DNA of 64,000 nucleotides from Candidatus Phytoplasma meliae (GCF_016876135.2 NZ_JACAOD020000001.1:1-64000), one strand, 5' to 3'; shown: positions 34,565 to 44,899, numbered from the stretch's first letter. Notes: a model not told the origin generated them from the sequence alone. Made by a program: numbers and translations.

Positions 34565-35197
34565 ATGTTTATTTCTTTTGAAGGCGGCGAGGCTTCAGGA
34601 AAAACTACTTTAGCACGTATGTTGACTCAAAAATTAACCCAACAAGGTTATCAGGTTGTTTTAACTAAAGAACCTGGAGGTTATGCTCCCTTGAGTTTTA
34701 TTAGGGAAACACTTTTAAACCCTAAAATGCCAAAAGTTTCTTATGAAACAGAAGCCTTGTTGTATGCTGCTGACCGCATAGAACATTTATCTCATGTTAT
34801 GATACCTGCTTTTGAAAAGAAAAACATTGTTATTTGTGATCGTTATTTAGATTCTTCTTTTGTTTATCAAGGATATGCCAGACAATTAAGTCATCAATAT
34901 ATTGCTCAAATTAATCGTTTTGCTTTACAATATTTACCTCATCTTACCTTTTATCTTGATTTAGAACCTATAATAGCTAAGAAAAGATTAGTTCGTTTTC
35001 GTGGAGTGAATCTTCAAAATCGTCTTGATTTAGAAAGTTTGTTATTTCATCAAAAAATTCGTCAAGGGTATTTAAAAAGAGCTTTAGAAGAGTCTAAACG
35101 CATTATTACTGTTAACGCTTCTGGTTCTTTAGAAAAAGTTTTTGCTATCATTTATCAAAAAGTGAAATATTTATTATGCAATTCCAAGCTTTGTTAA
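34565..35197 (+). CDS. tmk: Thymidylate kinase, chromosomal copy
   Basis: The 210-residue enzyme makes dTDP from dTMP. It has a P-loop variant FEGGEASGKTT (about 5-15), TKEPGG (about 37-42), the DRY motif CDRYLDSSFVYQG and a LID Arg-rich stretch. It differs greatly from the island copy at 6855, which has DRW and lacks EPGG. It overlaps holB by 22 bases, the usual tmk-holB pairing of Firmicutes. Confidence 0.94.
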   Translation: MFISFEGGEASGKTTLARMLTQKLTQQGYQVVLTKEPGGYAPLSFIRETLLNPKMPKVSYETEALLYAADRIEHLSHVMIPAFEKKNIVICDRYLDSSFVYQGYARQLSHQYIAQINRFALQYLPHLTFYLDLEPIIAKKRLVRFRGVNLQNRLDLESLLFHQKIRQGYLKRALEESKRIITVNASGSLEKVFAIIYQKVKYLLCNSKLC

Positions 35198-36159
35198 ATC
35201 AATTTTTAAAAATTATTAAAAATAACAAACTTTCACATCTTTATTTAATTGCCGGTTCCTCTTTAGAACAAAGAAAGAATTTTGTTTTAGAATTATCTTA
35301 TCAAATTTTTCAATTGCGCGCAGATCATCAATCTCATGTTTTTGATAAACAAACCTTACTAGATCTATCCTATCCTAATTTTTATTACTTAAGCAAAGAT
35401 AATCATTCTTTGAAAAAAGAACAAATTTTTCAATTTCAAAAAATATTTAATCAAACATCTTTATTTGGGAAACAACGAATTTATGTTATTGAAGCAATTG
35501 ATAAAATTTCCTCTTCAGCGGCTAATAGTTTATTGCATTTTTTAGAAAATACTCCTCCCAATATTGTTGGTTTTTTATTGGCTGATAATTTAGAACAAGT
35601 GCTATCTACTATTGTTTCGCGTTGTCAAACCATAAGTATTAATCATTTTGATCAATCACATATAAAACCATCTGTTGTGAATCGCCAAGAGGATCTCTTT
35701 GATGTATTACTACTTGCTTTATTAAATCAAAATTATTCACAACCAAATGTATTAAGTACCAGCGATTATTATCATGATTTTAAACATTTTTTGTTATATT
35801 TTTTAAAAAAATGGCAACAATCTACTTCTTTAGTAACATCTTGCGCCTCCTTCCTCTTTCCTTCCTCTTTAAATCAAGATTTTACTCGTTTTTTGAATGA
35901 TTTTTGGTTAGTTTTATTAAGATGGTTTTTGGATTTATTGCATGAAAAAATTCAACTATCAGTTTATTTCATCCAACAACCTGTTTTAAAAAAAAACTTT
36001 CAAAACTTAACTTTGCAAGATAATATTAAGATATTAACAATGATTCAAAAATATTATCAAAAGAATATTTTAGTTAATCCTCAAAATCTTTTTTTTGGTT
36101 TTTTAATGGAATTAGATGAACAAAGAAATATTGAGACTAATTTCTATATAAATAATTAA
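35176..36159 (+). CDS. holB: DNA polymerase III delta' subunit
   Basis: This 327-residue clamp-loader subunit keeps the fold signatures KEQIFQFQKIF, YVIEAIDKISSSAANSLLHF, LENTPPNIVGFLL and the SRC motif VSRCQTI (about 153-159). A Walker A is absent (LIAGSSLEQRKNF), as is common for delta', which does not hydrolyse ATP. The zinc-binding Cys cluster of some relatives is also missing. It overlaps tmk, as in Bacillus. Confidence 0.85.
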   Translation: MQFQALLNQFLKIIKNNKLSHLYLIAGSSLEQRKNFVLELSYQIFQLRADHQSHVFDKQTLLDLSYPNFYYLSKDNHSLKKEQIFQFQKIFNQTSLFGKQRIYVIEAIDKISSSAANSLLHFLENTPPNIVGFLLADNLEQVLSTIVSRCQTISINHFDQSHIKPSVVNRQEDLFDVLLLALLNQNYSQPNVLSTSDYYHDFKHFLLYFLKKWQQSTSLVTSCASFLFPSSLNQDFTRFLNDFWLVLLRWFLDLLHEKIQLSVYFIQQPVLKKNFQNLTLQDNIKILTMIQKYYQKNILVNPQNLFFGFLMELDEQRNIETNFYINN

Positions 36160-36221
36160 CATTTAAATATCACCACTTCCATATTTCACTTTTCAAACTT
36201 AATTTTAAATAAGGTAAAAAC

Positions 36222-37067
36222 ATGTTATTTCATCAAAAAAGTTTTTTTAATAACAAGACAACTTTATATTTAGTGGCAACTCCAATAGGAAATTTAGCAG
36301 ATATTACCTTAAGAGCCTTAACAACCTTAAAAGAAGTTTTTTTAATTTTAGCAGAAGATACTAGAACAGCTAAAAAACTTTTGCAGTTTTATCAAATTGA
36401 AAAACCATTGCTTTCTTATTATGAGTATAATCAAAAAAAAAGGTTACCTCGAATTTTAGAATTGTTATCGCAAGGAAAATCTTTGGCTTTGGTTAGCGAT
36501 GCAGGTACTCCTTTAATTAGTGATCCTGGTTTTTCTTTAGTTCAAATAGTGCAACAACATGGTTTTAATGTTGTAGCCATTCCTGGAGTATCTGCTTTTT
36601 TAACTGCTTTTGTAACAGCTAATCTTTCTACTCCCTTTATCTTTTTATCTTTTTTATCTCGATTTACTCAAACTATAAAAAAAGAATTATTGAAATATCA
36701 ATATGCCCCTGAAACTCTTATTATTTATGAATCCCCTCATAGAATTCAAAAAACTTTGTTGTTAATTTATCAACTTTATGGCAATAGAAAAGTTTCTTTA
36801 GCTCGTGAATTAACTAAAAAATTTGAAACCATTATTAATGGCGATCTTGCTTCTCTTTTAAAAGAACCTTTAATAATTAAAGGTGAATATGTTCTTTTAG
36901 TGGAAGGTAATCAAAATCCTTGTCAACATTTGCTTTTATTAAGTGTTACTGAACATGTTTTGTTTTATTTAAAATTAGGTTTTAATCAAAAAGATGCTTT
37001 GCTTAAAGTTGCTCAAGATAGAAAGACTACAAAAAAAGAAATTTATCGTCAATATCACAATAATTAA
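36222..37067 (+). CDS. rsmI: 16S rRNA (cytidine-1402-2'-O) methyltransferase
   Basis: The 281-residue SAM-dependent enzyme acts on the ribosomal P site. Conserved blocks are YLVATPIGNLADITLRAL, LAEDTRTAKKLL, LVSDAGTPLISDPGFSLV and PGVSAF. AAATAAGG precedes the ATG. The tetrapyrrole-methylase fold is clear. Confidence 0.93.
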   Translation: MLFHQKSFFNNKTTLYLVATPIGNLADITLRALTTLKEVFLILAEDTRTAKKLLQFYQIEKPLLSYYEYNQKKRLPRILELLSQGKSLALVSDAGTPLISDPGFSLVQIVQQHGFNVVAIPGVSAFLTAFVTANLSTPFIFLSFLSRFTQTIKKELLKYQYAPETLIIYESPHRIQKTLLLIYQLYGNRKVSLARELTKKFETIINGDLASLLKEPLIIKGEYVLLVEGNQNPCQHLLLLSVTEHVLFYLKLGFNQKDALLKVAQDRKTTKKEIYRQYHNN

Positions 37068-37116
37068 ATAGTTTGCAACGCTATTTATGTTTATATCAAG
37101 GAGGCTTATAAACTTT

Positions 37117-38682
37117 ATGAAACCTCAACTTAAATTTTATCTTACTACATCAATTGCTTATGCTTCAGGTATTCCTCATATTGGTAATGTATATGAAATT
37201 ATTTTAGCTGATGCGATTGCTCGATTTCAACGTTTAGATGGTTATGATGTTTTGTTTCAAACAGGAACTGATGAACATGGGCAAAAAATTGCAAAAAAAG
37301 CCTTGCAACAAGGAATTAAACCGCAAGAATATGTTAATCATGTTTCTTCAGAGATTAAAAGAATTTATGATTTAATGCAAATTAGTTATGATCAATTTGT
37401 GAAAACTACTGATCAATCACATCAAAAAGCAGTTCAAGCTATTTTTGAGAAATTATATCAAAAAGGTGATATTTATTTAGGTAAATATCAAGGTTTATAT
37501 TCGGTCGTAGAAGAAGCTTATGTTTTGGAAAAAGAATTAATTGATGGAAAAACTTTGAATGGTGAAACTCCAGTTTTAATTAGTGAAGAAACGTATTTTT
37601 TTAAACTTTCTAAATATCAAGATCGTCTTTTACAATATTTAAAAAATAATCCTGCTTTAATTAAACCTCAAAATCAAAGAAAAGAACTTTTAAATTTATT
37701 AAAAGAACCGTTAAACGACTTATCTATTTCAAGAACTTCTTTTCAATGGGGTATTCATGTTACTTTTAATCCTAAACATGTTATTTATGTTTGGATTGAT
37801 GCTTTAAGTAATTATTTAACAGGTTTAAAATACAATCCTCATTTATCTTCTAATCAATCACTATTGCAATATTGGCCTTGTGACCTTCATATTATTGGGA
37901 AAGATATTTTAAGATTTCATTTAATTTATTGGCCTATTTTATTGATGGCTCTTGAGATGGAATTGCCAAAACAATTTTTAGCTCATCCTTGGGTTTTATT
38001 TGATAAAAATAAAATGTCTAAATCTTTAGGAAATGTTTTATATGTAGATGATTTATTAAAAATTTTTCCAGTTGATTCGATTCGTTATTTTGTTTTACAT
38101 GAGATTCCTTATGCTCAAGATGGCAATATTACTTATGAATTGTTAGTAGAAAGACATAATAATGATTTAGTTAATGTGGTTGGTAATTTAGTTCATAGAA
38201 TTTTTGGAATGGTAAAAAGTTATCGTCAAAATTATTTGAATAAAATTTTAATTAATCCTAGTGAAAATGATGATTTTGATTTATCATCAAAAGTTTTATT
38301 AATTCTTCCTTTAGTGCGTCAAAAAATGGCAGAATGTAAGGTTGGCGATGCTTTAGCAGAAATTATGCAATTAGCTCGTTTTATTAATAAATATATTGAT
38401 TTAGTTGAGCCTTGGAAATTATTTAGAATTGCTGAAAAAGCTTCTCTTTTGGATTATGTTTTATATTCTTTGTTTGAAAGTTTAAGGTTTTTAGGTGTTT
38501 TATTAAAACCTTTTTTGCCTCAAACAGCTGATAAAATTTTGTTTCAAATTAGGGCGCAAGTTGTTACTTTTGAAAGTTTAAGTACTTTTGGTTTGCTTGA
38601 TGCCCAAGAATTGATGCAAGATGAAATTTTATTTCAACGTTTAGATTTAGATACTGTTTTATCTTCCTTCAATGTTGTTTAA
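37117..38682 (+). CDS. metG: Methionyl-tRNA synthetase
   Basis: This class I synthetase charges tRNA-Met and tRNA-fMet. ATG 37117 gives MKPQLKFYLTTSIAYASGIPHIGN with HIGN as the HIGH motif; CAAGGAGGC lies about 12 bases upstream. An in-frame ATG at 37087 precedes the Shine-Dalgarno site and is rejected. KMSKS is at about 304-308 (NKMSKSLGNV). At 521 residues the C-terminal tRNA-binding domain of the long form is absent, and the zinc knuckle Cys pairs are missing. Confidence 0.93.
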   Translation: MKPQLKFYLTTSIAYASGIPHIGNVYEIILADAIARFQRLDGYDVLFQTGTDEHGQKIAKKALQQGIKPQEYVNHVSSEIKRIYDLMQISYDQFVKTTDQSHQKAVQAIFEKLYQKGDIYLGKYQGLYSVVEEAYVLEKELIDGKTLNGETPVLISEETYFFKLSKYQDRLLQYLKNNPALIKPQNQRKELLNLLKEPLNDLSISRTSFQWGIHVTFNPKHVIYVWIDALSNYLTGLKYNPHLSSNQSLLQYWPCDLHIIGKDILRFHLIYWPILLMALEMELPKQFLAHPWVLFDKNKMSKSLGNVLYVDDLLKIFPVDSIRYFVLHEIPYAQDGNITYELLVERHNNDLVNVVGNLVHRIFGMVKSYRQNYLNKILINPSENDDFDLSSKVLLILPLVRQKMAECKVGDALAEIMQLARFINKYIDLVEPWKLFRIAEKASLLDYVLYSLFESLRFLGVLLKPFLPQTADKILFQIRAQVVTFESLSTFGLLDAQELMQDEILFQRLDLDTVLSSFNVV

Positions 38683-38828
38683 TTAAATTATATTTTTTTG
38701 TATTTTGTTTTGGTGAAATTGTTATGAAAATCTTTGCTTTTTCTAAAGTAAAACTATAATTTTATTTTGTTGATTAATAATTACCAATCAACATCTAAAT
38801 TATTAATTAATTTATTATTTTTTTCAGT

Positions 38829-38834
38829 TATAAT
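38829..38834 (+). promoter_or_regulatory. Extended -10 box before trxA
   Basis: TATAAT lies about 34 bases before the trxA start in the 185-base gap after metG. No clear -35 is seen. Confidence 0.4.
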
Positions 38835-38867
38835 AAATTGTAGTATATAAAAAAAGGAGTTTATAAA

Positions 38868-39191
38868 ATGCCAATAAATCAAGTTATTAATTATCAAGGA
38901 GAAAATTTCAAGGAATTACTTCATCAAAAAGAATTAGTCCTTGTTGACTTTTTTGCTACTTGGTGCCCTCCGTGTCAAAAGTTAGCTCCTATTTTAGAAG
39001 AAGTGGCGGTTTTACAAAAAGAAGTTCTTTTCGTGAAAGTAGACATTGACGCTTATAGGCAATTAACATTAGAACATCAAATTTCTAGCTTCCCTACTTT
39101 AATTTTATATAAAAATAAAAAAGAATTATTAAGACAAGTGGGCTCTTTAGACAAAAAATCGTTATTAGATCTTTTAAACACTCATCAATAA
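38868..39191 (+). CDS. trxA: Thioredoxin with a CPPC active site
   Basis: The 107-residue product has the thioredoxin fold: LVDFFATWCPPCQKLAPILEE (active site CPPC at about 32-35), VDIDAYRQL, and the cis-Pro in SSFPTLILY. The usual motif is CGPC; Pro for Gly should change the redox potential. AAAAAGGAG precedes the ATG. The stop overlaps truB by one base. Confidence 0.92.
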   Translation: MPINQVINYQGENFKELLHQKELVLVDFFATWCPPCQKLAPILEEVAVLQKEVLFVKVDIDAYRQLTLEHQISSFPTLILYKNKKELLRQVGSLDKKSLLDLLNTHQ

Positions 39192-40075
39192 TGGTTTTTG
39201 CTTCGAATCCCGCTCTTAGTCAAATGAATGGTGTTTTTTTGGTTCATAAAGACATCAATTTGACTTCGCATGATGTAGTTTGGCGTATTAAAAAAAAATT
39301 TCAAGTTAATAAAGCAGGACACACAGGAACTTTAGATCCTTTGGCTTCTGGTCTTTTAATTGTTTGTGTTGGTAAAGCCACTAAATTAACTTTTTTGTTT
39401 GATAAACTTTGTAAAACTTATCAAGGAACTTTTCTTTTTAATCGCAAATATGATACTTTAGATGTTACAGGTAAGTTGATTGATGAAAAAAATGTTGTTA
39501 TTGATGAAAATTTACTCAAAACATCTTTTAAAGCTTTTCATCAACAAACATATGATCAAATTCCTCCGATGTTTTCAGCTATTAAAGTTAATGGTCAAAA
39601 AATGTATCATTTAGCACGGCAAAATAAAACCATTGCGCTTCCTCTCAAAAAAGTGATTATTCATCATTTAGAAGCTACATCGCCTCTTTGTCATAATCAA
39701 ATATCTTTTTTAACACGCGTTTCTAAAGGGACTTATATTCGCAGTTTAGCTCAAGATATAGCTTCAAAAATGGATACTTATGGAGCTCTTTCGTCTTTAC
39801 AACGGGTTGCTATTGGATCTTATTTATTAAAAAATGCTAAGACTTTGGAACAGTTAACAGTAAATGATTGTATTCCAGACACTTCTTTATTTAAAAATTA
39901 TGATCAAATAGTTTTAAATGATTATTTGATTAAATTAGTTAAAAATGGTGTTTATTTAGATAAAAGACAACGTATTACAGAAAAACCTTTTATAGTAAAA
40001 GATAGCAACAATAACTTTATTGCTTATTATGATGTTTTGGACAAAAATAAATATTATCCGCGTTATTTGTTTTAA
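39191..40075 (+). CDS. truB: tRNA pseudouridine(55) synthase
   Basis: TruB makes pseudouridine 55 in the T loop. The 294-residue product has KAGHTGTLDPLASGLLIVCVG with the catalytic Asp (about 46). Further motifs are YDTLDVTG, PPMFSAIKVNGQKMYHLAR and GTYIRSLAQDI. It starts on the stop of trxA, so the two are coupled. A PUA-like C-terminus is short. Confidence 0.93.
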   Translation: MVFASNPALSQMNGVFLVHKDINLTSHDVVWRIKKKFQVNKAGHTGTLDPLASGLLIVCVGKATKLTFLFDKLCKTYQGTFLFNRKYDTLDVTGKLIDEKNVVIDENLLKTSFKAFHQQTYDQIPPMFSAIKVNGQKMYHLARQNKTIALPLKKVIIHHLEATSPLCHNQISFLTRVSKGTYIRSLAQDIASKMDTYGALSSLQRVAIGSYLLKNAKTLEQLTVNDCIPDTSLFKNYDQIVLNDYLIKLVKNGVYLDKRQRITEKPFIVKDSNNNFIAYYDVLDKNKYYPRYLF

Positions 40076-40158
40076 TTTTTGATTGCTAGTTGCAATAATT
40101 GTTAAATTAGTTTAAGTGTTTGTTTTGCGCAAACAAAAGAAGGTTTTAGGTATTTTTT

Positions 40159-40896
40159 ATGGAGAGATTACAAAAAGTTTTAGCTGCAGCAGGCGTTGCT
40201 TCAAGAAGAAAAGCAGAAGCTTTAATTTTGCAAAAAAGAGTCAAAGTTAATAATCAAATAGTGGACCAGTTAGGTGCTAAAGTATTTTCTTCCGATGTTA
40301 TTACTTTAGACAATACTCCTATTGTTAAAATTGCTTTTTTTTATTATTTACTTAATAAACCAATGGGTTATCTTTCCACAGCTAAAGATAATAAAAAAAG
40401 ATTAACTGTTTTAGATTTGTTAGCAGAAGCTAAAAACCAAAGATTATATCCTGTAGGTCGTTTAGATTTTAACACTACAGGTTTACTTTTAATTACTAAT
40501 GATGGTGATTTGACTCAAAAGTTAACCCATCCTTGTTTTGCTGTTCCTAAAGAATATCATGTTAAAATTAATGTTTTTTTAACTAAAAAAGATCTTTTGG
40601 TTTTTAAAAAAGGGATTCTGATTGATAATAATTATTTAGCCACTGTTCAAGAGGTATGTCTTTTGAAAAACTGTCGTCTTCCGAAACCATCAACTTGGTT
40701 AAAAATAGTTATTACTGAAGGGAAAAATCGACAAATTCGTAAAATGATAGCATCTTTAGGGTATCAAGTTTTAAAGTTAAAACGTTATCGTTATGCTTTT
40801 TTAACTATTGACGGGTTAACAATGGGTGCCTATCGCCCTTTAAAGGTTCACGAAATTAAGAAATTAAAAGTTTTAACTAATCAAGTTTCCAAATAA
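40159..40896 (+). CDS. rluB: Ribosomal large-subunit pseudouridine synthase, RluB/RsuA family
   Basis: The 245-residue product has an N-terminal S4 RNA-binding domain (MERLQKVLAAAGVASRRKAE) and the catalytic GRLDFNTTGLLLITNDGDL (about 106-124). It ends with EGKNRQIRKMIASLGYQV. RluB-type enzymes modify 23S rRNA; RsuA-type modify 16S. I prefer the first from gene context beside cmk and der, but the substrate is not certain. Confidence 0.85.
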   Translation: MERLQKVLAAAGVASRRKAEALILQKRVKVNNQIVDQLGAKVFSSDVITLDNTPIVKIAFFYYLLNKPMGYLSTAKDNKKRLTVLDLLAEAKNQRLYPVGRLDFNTTGLLLITNDGDLTQKLTHPCFAVPKEYHVKINVFLTKKDLLVFKKGILIDNNYLATVQEVCLLKNCRLPKPSTWLKIVITEGKNRQIRKMIASLGYQVLKLKRYRYAFLTIDGLTMGAYRPLKVHEIKKLKVLTNQVSK

Positions 40897-40936
40897 CCTT
40901 GGAAAAGATTGATTATATAAGGAGTAAGTGTTTGAT

Positions 40937-41620
40937 ATGCAAAGTTTTAAATTAGCAATTGATGGTCCTGCAGGAGCTGGTAAAAGCACTATTAGTCAAA
41001 AATTATCTTATAAATTAGGTTGGGATCATATTGATACAGGGGCTATGTTTCGTGCTTTGACTTTGTATTTGTTAGAAAATAAAATTTCATTGAAAAATGA
41101 AAAATTATTGCAACAAGCTTTGTTAAAAATGGATATTTCTTATTGTGATAATAAAATTTTTTTAAATCAAGAAGATGTTTCTTTAAAAATTAAAACCTTA
41201 GATGTTGAAAAAAAAGTATCTTCCATAGCTTCTATTCCTGCGGTTAGAAATAAATTATTGGTGTTGCAAAAAGAAATTTGTGCTAAAACTCCTTATTTAA
41301 TTATGGATGGCAGAGACATAGGAACTGTTATTATTCCTGATGCGAATTTAAAAATTTTTCTAACTGCCAATATTACTAAAAGAGCTTTAAGAAAACAAGA
41401 AGAAGCCCTGAAAAAAGGTAAAATTATGGAAATACAAGATATTATTGAACAATTAAAAGAGCGCGACCATCAAGATTACCATCGTCACTTATCTCCTTTG
41501 ATAAGGGCCAACGATGCTGTTTTATTAGATACTACTGAATTATCGGTTAATGAAGTAGTTTTAAAAATAACTTCTTTGATTAAAAAAAGAAGCCTTCAAG
41601 AAGCCCCTTATGTCTTTTAA
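40937..41620 (+). CDS. cmk: Cytidylate kinase
   Basis: Cmk phosphorylates CMP and dCMP. ATG 40937 gives the family start with P-loop [11 protein letters not shown]; a GTG three codons upstream (40928) is possible, but it would be too close to the [44 protein letters not shown] and RDHQDYHR are conserved. It overlaps der by 11 bases; cmk-der is a common Firmicutes pair. Confidence 0.93.
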   Translation: MQSFKLAIDGPAGAGKSTISQKLSYKLGWDHIDTGAMFRALTLYLLENKISLKNEKLLQQALLKMDISYCDNKIFLNQEDVSLKIKTLDVEKKVSSIASIPAVRNKLLVLQKEICAKTPYLIMDGRDIGTVIIPDANLKIFLTANITKRALRKQEEALKKGKIMEIQDIIEQLKERDHQDYHRHLSPLIRANDAVLLDTTELSVNEVVLKITSLIKKRSLQEAPYVF

Positions 41621-42959
41621 AATAGCTATTTTAGGGCGTCCTAATGTTGGTAAATCTAGTCTTTTTAATCGTTTTGTTGGCAAAAGACAAGCTATTACTC
41701 ATCACAAATCAGGTATTACTCGTGATCGTATTTATGCTCAAGCAACATGGTTAACACAAACATTTGATGTTATTGATACCGGTGGGATTGAAATTAAAGA
41801 TATTCCTTTTTTAGAGCAAATCAAACAACAAGCTCAATTAGCTTTAGATGAAGCAAATGCTATTCTTTTTGTAGTTGATGGACGAACCGGTTTAACCCAA
41901 AGTGATCATTTTTTAGCTAAAATTTTGTATAAAAGTCAAAAACCTGTGTTTGTAGTTGTTAATAAAATTGATAATCAAACTTTATTATCTAATATTTATG
42001 AATTTTATGCTTTGGGTTTTGGTTCTCCCTTTCCTGTTAGTGCTCATCATGGAATTGGTATTGGCGACCTTTTAGATCATATTGTTGGGCATTGCCGCAA
42101 AAACCCCCCTTTGATCTCTTTAAGTGAACAAACTTCTATATCAACTACACTAAAAAGTACATTTGATAATGTTATTAAGTTTTGTGTTATTGGGAGACCT
42201 AATGTTGGTAAATCAACTCTTACTAATACTATTTTAACTTCTCAAAGAATGGTAGTTTCTGATTTGGCAGGAACTACTACTGATTCTGTGGATACTTTTT
42301 TTGAAAATGAAGGGCAAAAATATCAAATTATTGATACTGCAGGAATTAAAAAAAGAGGTAAAATATATGAACAAGAAGATAAATATAGTGTTTTAAGAGC
42401 TTTAGGCTCTTTAGCTAATTCCGATATTGCTTGCTTAATTATTGATGCTCAGGCAGGTATTTTAGAACAAGATAAAAATATTGCTGGTTTTATTTTAAAA
42501 CATCACAAAGCATGTTTAATTGTTGTCAATAAGTGGGATTTAATTGCCAAAGACACTAATACGATGAAACATTTTGAACAACAGATTAGACAAGAATTTC
42601 AGTTTTTATCATATGCTCCTATTGTTTTTTTATCAGCTTTAAAAGCTAATCGGGTACAGCAAATATTTATGAATTTAAAATTAGTGTTTCACAATTATCA
42701 AAGTATTTTTAGCACTAATCAATTAAATAATATTTTGCAAGAAGCTGTTTTAATTACTCCTCCAACTTTTTTTAATCAAGGCAAAGCTAAGTTTCAATAT
42801 ATTGTACAAACCAAAAGTAAGGCTCCTGAGTTTTTATGTTTTGTGAATAATCCTAAATATATTCATTTTTCTTATGAAAGGTTTTTGAAAAATCAATTTC
42901 GTCAAAGTCTTAATTTAATAGGAACCCCTCTTAAACTACTTTTTCATAAAAAAAAATAA
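41610..42959 (+). CDS. der: Ribosome assembly GTPase Der (EngA)
   Basis: The 449-residue protein has two G domains in tandem. Domain 1 has [12 protein letters not shown] (about 8-19), DTGG and NKID. Domain 2 has [12 protein letters not shown] (about 196-207), DTAGIKKRG and NKWD. A KH-like C-terminus follows. It acts in 50S maturation. It overlaps cmk by 11 bases. Confidence 0.96.
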   Translation: MSFKIAILGRPNVGKSSLFNRFVGKRQAITHHKSGITRDRIYAQATWLTQTFDVIDTGGIEIKDIPFLEQIKQQAQLALDEANAILFVVDGRTGLTQSDHFLAKILYKSQKPVFVVVNKIDNQTLLSNIYEFYALGFGSPFPVSAHHGIGIGDLLDHIVGHCRKNPPLISLSEQTSISTTLKSTFDNVIKFCVIGRPNVGKSTLTNTILTSQRMVVSDLAGTTTDSVDTFFENEGQKYQIIDTAGIKKRGKIYEQEDKYSVLRALGSLANSDIACLIIDAQAGILEQDKNIAGFILKHHKACLIVVNKWDLIAKDTNTMKHFEQQIRQEFQFLSYAPIVFLSALKANRVQQIFMNLKLVFHNYQSIFSTNQLNNILQEAVLITPPTFFNQGKAKFQYIVQTKSKAPEFLCFVNNPKYIHFSYERFLKNQFRQSLNLIGTPLKLLFHKKK

Positions 42960-43093
42960 TTTAACTTTTGCTCCTCTTTTCATTTTGGTTATTTATGTCC
43001 CTTTATCTTTGGTTATTTTAGTTATTAGCTCATTTATATTTTTTGTTTACTAATTATCCATGTTTTTATTTTCAAGAAAGGTTTTTGGACATT

Positions 43094-44083
43094 ATGAAAA
43101 TTACTATTATTGGAAGCGGTGCTTGGGGTGCTACCTTAGCTCAAGTGCTAACTGATAATTGTCATCAAGTTTTAGTTTATGATCTTAATTGTCGTTATAT
43201 CGATAAAATAAATCAAGGGGAACACCCTCTTTTTAACGTTTCTTTGAAAAATATTAAAGCTGTTTCTAATCTTTCAGAAGCATTATTATATTCTGATTTA
43301 TTGGTTCTTGCTGTTCCTATTAAAGTAATGCGACAAGTGTTGCAAGAAGCAGCTTTATTAATTAAAACTCCTAAAGCTTTTGTTAATGTGTCAAAAGGAA
43401 TCGAACCACTTACTTTTTTACGTGTTTCGCAAATTGTAACCCAAGTTATTCCTGCTCCTTTACTTAAAAATTATGCTTCTTTAATGGGTCCTTCGCATGC
43501 CGAAGAAGTTATTTTAAGAAAATTAACCTTTTTGACAGCATCTTCGCGCGATCCCTCTTTTGCTGCCGATATTCAAAAAATTTTTTCCAATTCGCAATAT
43601 TTAAAAATTTATACTTCTGTGGATTTGGTGGGCAATGAAATTTGTAGTTCTTTTAAAAACGTGTTAGCGTTGATTAACGGTATTTTAGTTGCTAAAAAGT
43701 TTGGCATCAATTCTCAAGCAGCTTTGATGAGTCGTGGGATTTTAGAAATGTCGCGTTTAGTTGCTTTTTATCGCGGTAATCCTCAAACAGTTTTGGGGTT
43801 GCCTGGTTTAGGTGATTTAATTGTTACTGCTTTTAGTTCCTATTCGAGAAATTTTACTGCTGGTATTAAAATTGGTTCAGGTAAAACTTATCAACAGATT
43901 ATGGATGATTCTTCTCAAATTATTGAAGGTTTTCAAAGTTTACAAGCTTTTTATCAGTTACAATTACAACATCATTTAAATTTACCTCTTATTCAATCAG
44001 CACATGCCTTGATTTTTGAAAATAAAGCTTTTGAAGTTATTTTGGATGAATTGATGCAAAGACCTTTTAAAAATGATTGTTAA
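43094..44083 (+). CDS. gpsA: Glycerol-3-phosphate dehydrogenase (NAD(P)+)
   Basis: GpsA links dihydroxyacetone phosphate and glycerol 3-phosphate for phospholipid synthesis. ATG 43094 gives MKITIIGSGAWGATLAQVL with the Rossmann motif GSGAWG and 329 residues. An in-frame ATG at 43043 would add 17 unlikely residues. VNVSKGIEP, MGPSHAEE, SSFKNVLALINGI and GLPGLGDLIVTAFSSYSRN are conserved. Confidence 0.94.
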   Translation: MKITIIGSGAWGATLAQVLTDNCHQVLVYDLNCRYIDKINQGEHPLFNVSLKNIKAVSNLSEALLYSDLLVLAVPIKVMRQVLQEAALLIKTPKAFVNVSKGIEPLTFLRVSQIVTQVIPAPLLKNYASLMGPSHAEEVILRKLTFLTASSRDPSFAADIQKIFSNSQYLKIYTSVDLVGNEICSSFKNVLALINGILVAKKFGINSQAALMSRGILEMSRLVAFYRGNPQTVLGLPGLGDLIVTAFSSYSRNFTAGIKIGSGKTYQQIMDDSSQIIEGFQSLQAFYQLQLQHHLNLPLIQSAHALIFENKAFEVILDELMQRPFKNDC

Positions 44084-44125
44084 AAATATTTAAAATTGAT
44101 TAGTATTTGAAAAAATTATTTGTTT

Positions 44126-44155
44126 TTGTTTGTAAAATATTTTTGATGTTATAAT
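44126..44155 (+). promoter_or_regulatory. Promoter of the HU gene
   Basis: TATAAT at 44150-44155 with a weak -35 (TTGTTT at 44126-44131) 18 bases upstream, about 35 bases before the HU start. Confidence 0.55.
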
Positions 44156-44189
44156 AAGTATGTAATTTAAAAGAAAGGAAGTAAAAAAA

Positions 44190-44474
44190 ATGAGTAAGTT
44201 AGAATTTTTAAAAAAATTAGCTGAAAAAAATGGTATTAGTCAAAAAGACGCTGACAAATTACTTACTAGTTTTGTTGACGTAATTGCAGAAAGTATGCAA
44301 TCTCTTGAAGAAGAAGAAAAAATTACTTTAACTGGTTTTGGCACTTTCGAAGTGAAGCAAAGAAATGCGTACCAAGGGAAAAATCCTAGAACCGGCAAAC
44401 CTATTGATATTCCAGCTAAAAAAGTTCCTGTTTTTAAATTTAGCAAAAGTTTTAAAGATATTTTTATTTCTTAA
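44190..44474 (+). CDS. hup: DNA-binding protein HU
   Basis: The 94-residue histone-like protein bends DNA and organises the nucleoid. GFGTFEVKQRNAYQGKNPRT (about 50-69) is the beta-arm signature and GKPIDIPAKKVPVFKFSKSFK follows. AAAGGAAG precedes the ATG. It has its own promoter and terminator. In phytoplasma mobile units a similar himA copy exists; here the context is chromosomal. Confidence 0.92.
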   Translation: MSKLEFLKKLAEKNGISQKDADKLLTSFVDVIAESMQSLEEEEKITLTGFGTFEVKQRNAYQGKNPRTGKPIDIPAKKVPVFKFSKSFKDIFIS

Positions 44475-44511
44475 AAAAATTATCGTTAGTTTTTGTGAGT
44501 ATTTTTGTAAT

Positions 44512-44544
44512 AAAAAAACAAACTTTTCTTAGTTTGTTTTTTTT
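44512..44544 (+). terminator. Terminator after the HU gene
   Basis: AAAAAAACAAACT pairs with AGTTTGTTTTTTT around a 6-base loop. Confidence 0.8.
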
Positions 44545-44613
44545 ATTATATTTTTTTATTCTTGATCTTTTTGTTTTTTTGGTCAAGAAATTCGTTCTAA
44601 AAGAAAGTAGGTA

Positions 44614-44817
44614 TTGCCGATAGTGAAAACTTTCCCTAAAACTAATTTAATAGGACAAAGAGCAAGAGTTGAAAATGAAAAAGAAATAGCAGTTATTACT
44701 CGCATTGATTTTCAAAGAGGTTTTATTTATTTATTATTTAAAAGAATGCGTGAAGAAAAATATCCTTTTCCTCAAGCTTTAGAAGACAACTTGATTAAAC
44801 CTATTATTAAACATTAA
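44614..44817 (+). CDS. Small conserved-looking hypothetical protein
   Basis: The frame starts at TTG 44614, with a GTG at 44623 as an alternative; there is only a weak AGAAAG upstream. The 67-residue product (PKTNLIGQRARVENEKEIAV, ITRIDFQRGFIYLLFKRM) is basic, beta-prone and lacks a signal. No family is recognised. Codon use is like its neighbours. Confidence 0.5.
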   Translation: MPIVKTFPKTNLIGQRARVENEKEIAVITRIDFQRGFIYLLFKRMREEKYPFPQALEDNLIKPIIKH

Positions 44818-44899
44818 GAAAAATCTTAAATTTTTCCTAAATGAAAATTTAATACCGATTATTTGTAAAAATAATTTTTTAAATATCAAAGGTCGTGAT

